Positions 1 through 4,470 of a DNA stretch of 5,990 nt are shown here, piece by piece. The notes beneath the pieces were generated by a model. That model saw only the letters and a list, made by a program, of their open reading frames with translations, was not told the DNA's origin and did not search any database. The position numbers and the translations under genes are program-made. Source of the stretch: Euryarchaeota archaeon Ods04 (lineage in GTDB: Archaea > Halobacteriota > Halobacteria > Halobacteriales > Halorutilaceae); contig JAQZDD010000072.1 of assembly GCA_028751055.1 (NCBI GenBank), positions 1 to 5,990 on the forward strand. The letters run 5' to 3'. How positions within the stretch are numbered: position 1 is the stretch's first letter; each line of letters starts with the position of its first letter.

Positions 1-1
1 C

Positions 2-1000
2 CCCGACAGCGGAGTCATCACCAACTGGAACAACGCGCCGGCAGTCGGATGGCGTGCGGGCGACCCGCAGAACCAGTGGGGTAGCGTACACCGCAACGAC
101 TACCTCCGCGACATCGTTACTTGGTACGACGACCCGATAGACATCGACGACATGCAGGAGATACTCTGGTACTCCGCATCTTGGGCGACAGTTCAGAGGT
201 TCTCGACGCCGCGTCTCATCGACGGCGCGCGGACGAGCAGCAGCGGGGTCATACAGGACATGGCGGACGAACTCGAAGTATGGGCTGACCAGTACAACTA
301 CGACCTCAACGACTGGGGCAAGGACGGACAGTACTGGGACGCAGGCGTCGCAATATGGGAGGAAGTCCGCAAGGAACTTCAAGACTTAATCTTCCGTCAG
401 GGTGACCTCGGCAACGCGACGCCCGACTTGGAGTTCCGCCCATCGCACAGTAGCGACCCGCACGCCGCAGACCAAGGCAGGACGACGGGTGCGAACTTAG
501 AAGTCACGTTCAACGACATACTCGACGAGAACACAAACCACGACTGGCTCAACGGTCAGAACTTAGACGACGTTATAGTCGATGCTTTCGTGAACGCCGC
601 CAACACGCTCGCAAACAGGTTCGGAACGTGGGACGTTTCGTCGTGGCTCAGACCGATATACTGGAACGAGTTCCAGGCTATCGGCTGGCAGTCCGACCAG
701 CACATAGCGATGACGAACCGTGGAACGTACAACTTCATCAACGCACGCGGCGAAGGTCTCGAAGGAGCGATGGACGTTCTCCCGCCGTCGAACACGGGGT
801 ACGTGACAGACGGCGACATCATCTGGGACTGGATATCGAGCGAACCCGACCGCCTGACAGAGCAGTTGGGCATGTACGACCGTCCGTTCGAGTACAAGCC
901 GATGCCCGTCACGGCTGATGAGCAGAACGACTACTGGGAACAAGCAGGCGTCAACTGGTTCGAGTTCGACCCGTCGGAGTTCGACGAGAGCGGCTGCTGA
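2..1000 (+). CDS. Penicillin acylase family Ntn hydrolase, C-terminal part (5' end outside window)
   Basis: The reading frame is open from base 2 to TGA at 998-1000 (332 codons). The first internal ATG, at 152, is not the true start, because family motifs lie upstream of it. Seen: residues 8-13 read NWNNAP and an Arg follows in WGSVHR (codon 92-94); NRGTYNF lies near residue 239. Known: in E. coli penicillin G acylase the catalytic oxyanion Asn (B241) sits in a WNNSP motif, a conserved Arg (B263) follows 22 residues later, and an NRGT motif lies near the C-terminus. Here the putative catalytic Asn is codon 29-31 and the Arg is 21 residues on. About 322 residues follow the Asn, against about 316 in E. 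coli, so the C-terminal part looks complete. These enzymes self-cleave to an N-terminal Ser nucleophile and hydrolyse amides such as beta-lactam side chains or acyl-homoserine lactones. The Ser, spacer and signal peptide are outside the window. Substrate is unknown. Codon use matches the downstream operon. Confidence 0.87.
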   Translation, partial: PDSGVITNWNNAPAVGWRAGDPQNQWGSVHRNDYLRDIVTWYDDPIDIDDMQEILWYSASWATVQRFSTPRLIDGARTSSSGVIQDMADELEVWADQYNYDLNDWGKDGQYWDAGVAIWEEVRKELQDLIFRQGDLGNATPDLEFRPSHSSDPHAADQGRTTGANLEVTFNDILDENTNHDWLNGQNLDDVIVDAFVNAANTLANRFGTWDVSSWLRPIYWNEFQAIGWQSDQHIAMTNRGTYNFINARGEGLEGAMDVLPPSNTGYVTDGDIIWDWISSEPDRLTEQLGMYDRPFEYKPMPVTADEQNDYWEQAGVNWFEFDPSEFDESGC

Positions 1001-1006
1001 ACCCTC

Positions 1007-1024
1007 AGCCGGAAGGTTCCGGCT
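1007..1024 (+). terminator. Short inverted repeat just after the acylase stop
   Basis: AGCCGGAAGGTTCCGGCT is an 8-bp perfect inverted repeat around a central GG; a realistic hairpin is 7 bp with a 4-nt loop. It begins 6 nt after the acylase stop codon and ends 54 nt before the next start. No T-run follows directly, so it is not a classic intrinsic terminator. It may be a transcript-end or processing structure separating the acylase from the secretion operon. That role is inferred from position only. Confidence 0.45.
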
Positions 1025-1037
1025 TCCTGCGTAACCC

Positions 1038-1052
1038 CGAGACTTAAGTCTA
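1038..1052 (+). promoter_or_regulatory. Archaeal promoter (CTTAAG TATA-type box) for the secretion operon
   Basis: CTTAAG at 1043-1048, preceded by CGAGA, resembles a haloarchaeal BRE/TATA element. Archaeal TATA boxes are centred about 26-27 nt upstream of the transcript start, which puts the start near 1071-1075, only a few bases before the ATG at 1078. No GGAGG-type site precedes that ATG, which fits a leaderless transcript, common in haloarchaea. The box lies inside the perfect palindrome AGACTTAAGTCT (1040-1051), so a dimeric regulator could compete with TBP here. Confidence 0.6.
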
Positions 1053-1077
1053 TACGAAGCCTACGCCCATCACTCAC

Positions 1078-1446
1078 ATGCAGAAGACAGTACGAAGAAG
1101 CATCTACGCCGCAGGTGTCTCGGCTGTTCTGTTCGTCCAGCCTGTTCTGGCACAGAACGACGACCTTCCCGAAATATGCGACAACCAGCTAGTGGTTGCG
1201 ATGGACAACCTGATTACGCTCCTTGCGGTCATCGGTCCCGTCGTGGGTGCTCTCGTCGCAATGGTCGCTATGCTCGTTCTGACGACGACACAGAACCCCC
1301 AGAAGAAGAAGAAGTGGATAAAGACACGTAACGACGCAATAAAGTACGGCATCGGAATCCTGTTCATAGGTGCGATAATGCAGTTACTCGTCACCGTGGC
1401 AGGACCGGAGGACCTGAGCACGTGCATCGACGCCGTCGGAATCTGA
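1078..1446 (+). CDS. VirB2/TrbC-like pilin candidate, secreted two-helix membrane protein
   Basis: This 122-residue protein has the classic architecture of conjugative pilin precursors. A signal peptide carries RR at residues 6-7, a hydrophobic core and a VLA-Q cleavage site around 25/26. A short acidic segment follows, then hydrophobic helix 1 (about 45-69), a basic loop (about 72-89, with KKKKWIKTR at 76-84), and helix 2 (about 90-108) with a short polar end. Cys34 and Cys116 lie outside the two helices, on the same predicted face, and could form a disulfide. VirB2/TrbC pilins assemble as filaments with both helices buried and the basic loop facing the lumen or cytoplasm; pili of the archaeal Ced/Ted systems are reported to be related. 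Assignment rests on topology, size and operon context, not on a diagnostic sequence motif. The gene is first in the operon, probably leaderless, and its last 25 nt overlap the next gene. Alternative: an unrelated small membrane protein. Confidence 0.7.
   Translation: MQKTVRRSIYAAGVSAVLFVQPVLAQNDDLPEICDNQLVVAMDNLITLLAVIGPVVGALVAMVAMLVLTTTQNPQKKKKWIKTRNDAIKYGIGILFIGAIMQLLVTVAGPEDLSTCIDAVGI
1407..1411 (+). promoter_or_regulatory. Ribosome binding site choosing a GTG start for the 595-aa gene
   Basis: GGAGG lies inside the pilin coding sequence, 10 nt before GTG at 1422. No ATG in this frame precedes the hydrophobic signal region, so this site supports the GTG start and the 25-nt overlap with the pilin gene. 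Confidence 0.55.
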
Positions 1447-3209
1447 GCCTGAAACGCGTCGCAGTATCCTCCCTCGTCGTTCTACTTCTGTTTCTTCTGC
1501 TCTTCGCATCGCCAGCCGTCGGCTTAGAGCCACCCGACCTTGAACCGCCTGACGGTGGCGACGGTGCACCCGGCGCGCCCGGTACGAACGGTGACAGAGA
1601 CGACAGGGATACAGGAACAGGCTCCGACGTAGGCTCCGACTTCGACACGGAGTTCGAACTCCCCGAACCAAGACACGGTGTCGAAGACGGCTTCGACGCG
1701 CTCTGGTCGGGGTACAGATACGACGCGCCGTCGGAAGACGCGTCAGCCGAGGAGTACCTGACGCGGTCGTCCGATGTCTACTTCACCGAACCGCCGGGCG
1801 CGCCCGACCGGTGGAACAGCGGCGAGGTGTCGCGTTTCGACGGCGGCGGAGCGAACGCCTCCGTGCATCCAGCCGACGCCGAACTCGAAGACGGAGAGGT
1901 CGTCAAGGACGCGTACGTCTCGTTCTTCGACGTCTCTGACAGCACGCTCGCACAGTTCTCGGACGAGAAGCAGGTTCTGTACATACCAAGAGACGGCGAG
2001 GTTCGCGCCTTCGTCGACTACCGCGTGGACGAAGCCACGGTCGAAAACCACTCTGTCGAGGTCGAACTCGTCGAGACGGGAGAGAAAGTCTCTGGTACAG
2101 GCGGCTTCACCGTACCGTACGAAGGCGTTTCGTCCGGCGACCTCGTACGGCGTGACCCGCGCGACGAGCCGATACCGCCCGACTGGACACCCGACGACGA
2201 GACAGCCGAGATGACACTGCGCGCCAACGTCACGGCTGAGTGGACGGAAGGAGACGAAGCCGTCGAGGAGACTGTCGTAGTCAACGACACGCTCGGAGTC
2301 GAGCCGTACGACACGTCGATACCGCCCGCGATAGCCATCTACGGCGGCTACCCCGACGGCGACGCAGGCGTCTTCTTCCTGCGCGACGAGCCGTGGTCGT
2401 CGGTGGAAATCTCCGACGACGTGACCGTGCAGTCGAACTGGCGTTTCTTCAGCGCGCGCGACACCGACTGGGACTCGGCGCGTGTCTCGACAGCCGAAGG
2501 GTCGACAACAGCCGACGAGACGTACCACCCGCTTCAGGTGCACGCGTATCCGTCAAGGAGCGGCGTGCGCGTCGAAGGAGACGGCGAGATAAAGCAGGTC
2601 GTAGGCGACAGCTACCTCCCGCCGACGCTCGCCGACGGTCTGAGCTTCGACCTTCCGTCTGACCGGTACACGACGACACACGGCTTCGACATCAGGTACG
2701 ACGGCGACGCGGGTGCAGGCGATGTCCAGATGAACGGCATACTGCCGGACACATCCGACGGCGTGCTACCCTTCCCCGACGTACAGCGTATACGCGCCAC
2801 AGACCTGACGCTCGAAGTCGTCGACGAGGGCGAAGACTACGTCGAGGTCAAGGTCAGCCTCGTAGACGAGGACGGTAACCCCGTCGACACACGCAGGGAC
2901 GACGGATACGTGCGTATCGAGGGACGCGAGAACGTCGAGACCGGCATAGACGGAACGGAGACGGTCGAGATATCGCCGCGTCCGTCGGGAGGCGTCGTCG
3001 CCGAGTACGTTCCGGAGCCGTGGTACGAGGCGGATACGCCCTACGTCGGCGACACGGATGTCGTGAACCCCGACAACAGCTTCGACCTCCTCGACGAGAT
3101 GGGTATGCTTTCACAGCTCTTCGTCTTCCTTCTGCCGTTCCTTCTTGCGGTCTACTTCCTGGACAGGATGCTTAGCCTCGGCATCTGGCCCCCCTGGAGG
3201 CGTATATGA
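1422..3209 (+). CDS. Large acidic surface protein of a haloarchaeal T4SS-like operon, signal peptide plus C-terminal anchor
   Basis: A 595-residue protein with no recognised enzymatic domain. It starts with a strongly basic n-region (HRRRRN..LKR), a hydrophobic segment at about 14-33 and a possible signal peptidase site near residue 34. A low-complexity linker (35-72) follows, holding a tandem LEPPD LEPPD repeat and a short Gly-X-Y run (48-59). The long acidic exterior portion (about 75-555) looks beta-rich and includes YPDGDAGVFF (310-319), WRFFSARDTDWD (340-351) and VHAYPSR (373-379). From memory these blocks recur in haloarchaeal proteins encoded beside VirB4-like genes. One transmembrane helix (566-580) anchors it, leaving a short C-terminus rich in Trp, Pro and Arg. 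There is no cysteine. Four N-glycosylation sequons (N145, N209, N269, N288) lie in the exterior region. Start is GTG with GGAGG upstream. Inferred role: envelope-exposed part of the transfer machine, such as an adhesin, a pilus-base component or a specificity factor. Function is not established. Confidence 0.82.
   Translation: MHRRRRNLSLKRVAVSSLVVLLLFLLLFASPAVGLEPPDLEPPDGGDGAPGAPGTNGDRDDRDTGTGSDVGSDFDTEFELPEPRHGVEDGFDALWSGYRYDAPSEDASAEEYLTRSSDVYFTEPPGAPDRWNSGEVSRFDGGGANASVHPADAELEDGEVVKDAYVSFFDVSDSTLAQFSDEKQVLYIPRDGEVRAFVDYRVDEATVENHSVEVELVETGEKVSGTGGFTVPYEGVSSGDLVRRDPRDEPIPPDWTPDDETAEMTLRANVTAEWTEGDEAVEETVVVNDTLGVEPYDTSIPPAIAIYGGYPDGDAGVFFLRDEPWSSVEISDDVTVQSNWRFFSARDTDWDSARVSTAEGSTTADETYHPLQVHAYPSRSGVRVEGDGEIKQVVGDSYLPPTLADGLSFDLPSDRYTTTHGFDIRYDGDAGAGDVQMNGILPDTSDGVLPFPDVQRIRATDLTLEVVDEGEDYVEVKVSLVDEDGNPVDTRRDDGYVRIEGRENVETGIDGTETVEISPRPSGGVVAEYVPEPWYEADTPYVGDTDVVNPDNSFDLLDEMGMLSQLFVFLLPFLLAVYFLDRMLSLGIWPPWRRI
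3196..3200 (+). promoter_or_regulatory. Ribosome binding site for the mini-ORF
   Basis: GGAGG sits 5 nt before the ATG at 3206, within the last codons (Trp-Arg-Arg) of the surface-protein gene. It is a better match and closer than anything upstream of the ATG at 3295, where only a weak AGGTG (3279-3283) is seen. It could start translation of the mini-ORF and, by coupling, of the VirB6-like gene. Confidence 0.45.
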
Positions 3210-3298
3210 GGCACGACGTACGAGAACCCAATCCGGCGACGGAGTTAACTAAGGGTACCTCATGTAACGACCAAGGAAAGGTGCGCAGACAACGATGA
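3206..3298 (+). CDS. Candidate 30-aa small protein or translational coupling ORF
   Basis: An ATG at 3206 overlaps the TGA of the surface-protein gene as ATGA (3206-3209). It opens a 30-codon frame whose own TGA (3296-3298) overlaps the ATG of the VirB6-like gene, again as ATGA (3295-3298). GGAGG lies 5 nt upstream. The peptide starts MRHDVREPNP and ends GKVRRQR; it is polar, basic at the C-terminus, has one Cys (residue 20), and has no hydrophobic helix or known motif. The same ATGA overlap joins the next two genes (4467-4470), so this arrangement matches the local operon style and removes what would otherwise be the only true gap in the operon. It may encode a real small protein or serve mainly to carry ribosomes to the next start. 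Alternative: an untranslated spacer with a fortuitous ORF, since it is short and nothing in its composition proves coding. Confidence 0.42.
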   Translation: MRHDVREPNPATELTKGTSCNDQGKVRRQR

Positions 3299-4470
3299 CA
3301 GACGAGATAGCCTTTGTTGACGGCATGGTACAGGCGGCGCGCGAGATACTGTCGGAAGGCTCCGACGAGTTACACGAGTCGATGCAGGGCATGCTCGAAC
3401 TGGCGGTCATAGTGACGGTGAGGACGCCGCACCCCGAACCACGTGACGGCTTCTTCTTCGGCGAGCCTACGAACGAGCCGTGGATTTCTCTATACGGATA
3501 CTACACCGAAGCCGTCCTGCCCGTGACCGTCCTGCTAATCGCGCTCGCCATAGCCATGATACTTTTTACGGGAATCTTCGGCACGTTTCTTACGGGCTAC
3601 GAACGTTCGCGCGCCAAACGTCGCCTCGTCATCGCCTTCCTGTTCGTGCTCGCGTGGTGGGGCATCGGCGCGTTCGTTCTACGTTTCGTCGACGCGCTCG
3701 CCGTGGGTATCGCACCCGAACCGTCGACGGTAGCTTCGACGTTTCAGGACACGATGACTCTCGAAGGACACGGCACTACGACGACGGCGGCACTCACGCT
3801 CTTAGAGACTGTCGTGGTGCTCTCGCTAATCGTCTGGTTCTTCGTGCGTTGGCTCGGCATCTACGCCATAATGCTCGCGGCACCGATAGGCGTCGCTTTC
3901 TGGGTCGTCGATGTCGGTCCTTTCGCGTACCTCTCGAAGCTCATAGGTGAGCTTCTAATAAGGTTCATACCGCTCGCCTTCATCACCGTACCCGCCGCAA
4001 TCGTCTTCCGTGTCGGCGAACTCCTGTTCGGCAACTTCGACCCGGCGGCGGAGTTCGGAGAGGGCGCAGGACCGTTTCTGTTCGCTCTCGCGTTTCCGTT
4101 GGTTATACTTGTCGTCTCGTACTACCTGTTTAGGATGCCAAGTCTGAGACGTAGGGGCGTGCCGTCCGCCGACGCGGATGTCGAGAGACAGACTGTCGAG
4201 AAGGGACGCGGAACGCCGGAAGCGGGTGCGGAGAGAGGAACAGCCACGACGCTGTACAAGGGACGGTCGGAAGACGAAGGGACGCCGACGGGCGACGACC
4301 GTTCGCGTCGCGGCACCGACCTTCCGACACCTTCCGCAGGTGGGACGACAAGCCGTCCCGTCAGGAACTACGACACGGGCGGTATGTCGGGCGTGGGAGC
4401 CGACGCCGTCCGGCGTGACGTCTCGCGGTCACGCAGAAAGCTCACAGACAGCGACAGGAGGTGGGCATGA
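3295..4470 (+). CDS. VirB6/TrbL-like polytopic membrane protein of the secretion channel
   Basis: A 391-residue membrane protein. A soluble or amphipathic N-terminal portion (1-70) contains FFFGEPTNEPW (53-63), a motif that I recall in haloarchaeal proteins of this kind. About six hydrophobic helices follow: roughly 72-97, 109-131, 165-184, 186-205, 218-240 and 257-279. The tail (281-391) is hydrophilic, rich in Arg, Asp, Gly, Thr and Ser, and probably cytoplasmic by the positive-inside rule (RMPSLRRR directly after the last helix). VirB6/TrbL proteins, and CedA in the archaeal Ced DNA importer, are polytopic membrane components encoded near VirB4-type ATPases and are thought to form or line the DNA channel. 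They diverge strongly, so the call relies on topology, size and position between the pilin/surface genes and the VirB4-like gene. ATG at 3295 overlaps the mini-ORF stop; only a weak AGGTG precedes it, suggesting coupling. TGA at 4468-4470 overlaps the next gene. Confidence 0.7.
   Translation: MTDEIAFVDGMVQAAREILSEGSDELHESMQGMLELAVIVTVRTPHPEPRDGFFFGEPTNEPWISLYGYYTEAVLPVTVLLIALAIAMILFTGIFGTFLTGYERSRAKRRLVIAFLFVLAWWGIGAFVLRFVDALAVGIAPEPSTVASTFQDTMTLEGHGTTTTAALTLLETVVVLSLIVWFFVRWLGIYAIMLAAPIGVAFWVVDVGPFAYLSKLIGELLIRFIPLAFITVPAAIVFRVGELLFGNFDPAAEFGEGAGPFLFALAFPLVILVVSYYLFRMPSLRRRGVPSADADVERQTVEKGRGTPEAGAERGTATTLYKGRSEDEGTPTGDDRSRRGTDLPTPSAGGTTSRPVRNYDTGGMSGVGADAVRRDVSRSRRKLTDSDRRWA
4456..4463 (+). 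promoter_or_regulatory. Strong ribosome binding site for the VirB4-like gene
   Basis: AGGAGGTG is a perfect 8-nt complement to the archaeal 16S rRNA 3' end (anti-SD CACCUCCU). It lies 3 nt before ATG 4467 and 6 nt before a second in-frame ATG at 4470. Spacing slightly favours the second ATG, which would shorten the protein by one Met and leave a 1-nt overlap with the upstream stop. Confidence 0.75.

Noticed and set aside
152..154. ATG as the start of the acylase gene
   Set aside because: The same frame is open back to the window edge, and the conserved WNN and Arg motifs of the family lie upstream of this ATG.
1001..1077. Mobile-element junction or attachment site between the acylase and the operon
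   Set aside because: No tRNA fragment, direct repeat or composition change is visible; GATC/GGCC avoidance and codon use are the same on both sides.
1565..1600. Collagen-like domain in the surface protein
   Set aside because: Only four Gly-X-Y triplets are present, too few for a triple helix; treated as a linker.
1743..2543. Long open frame on the - strand (266 codons) opposite the surface-protein gene
   Set aside because: It is antisense to a well-supported gene, is Arg/Val-rich in the way expected for the complement of GC-rich acidic coding sequence, and has no domain or RBS support.
3243..3252. TTAACTAAGG as an internal promoter for the VirB6-like gene
   Set aside because: It is AT-richer than its surroundings and would give a short leader, but the operon is continuous through coupled overlaps and the match to a TATA/BRE element is weak.
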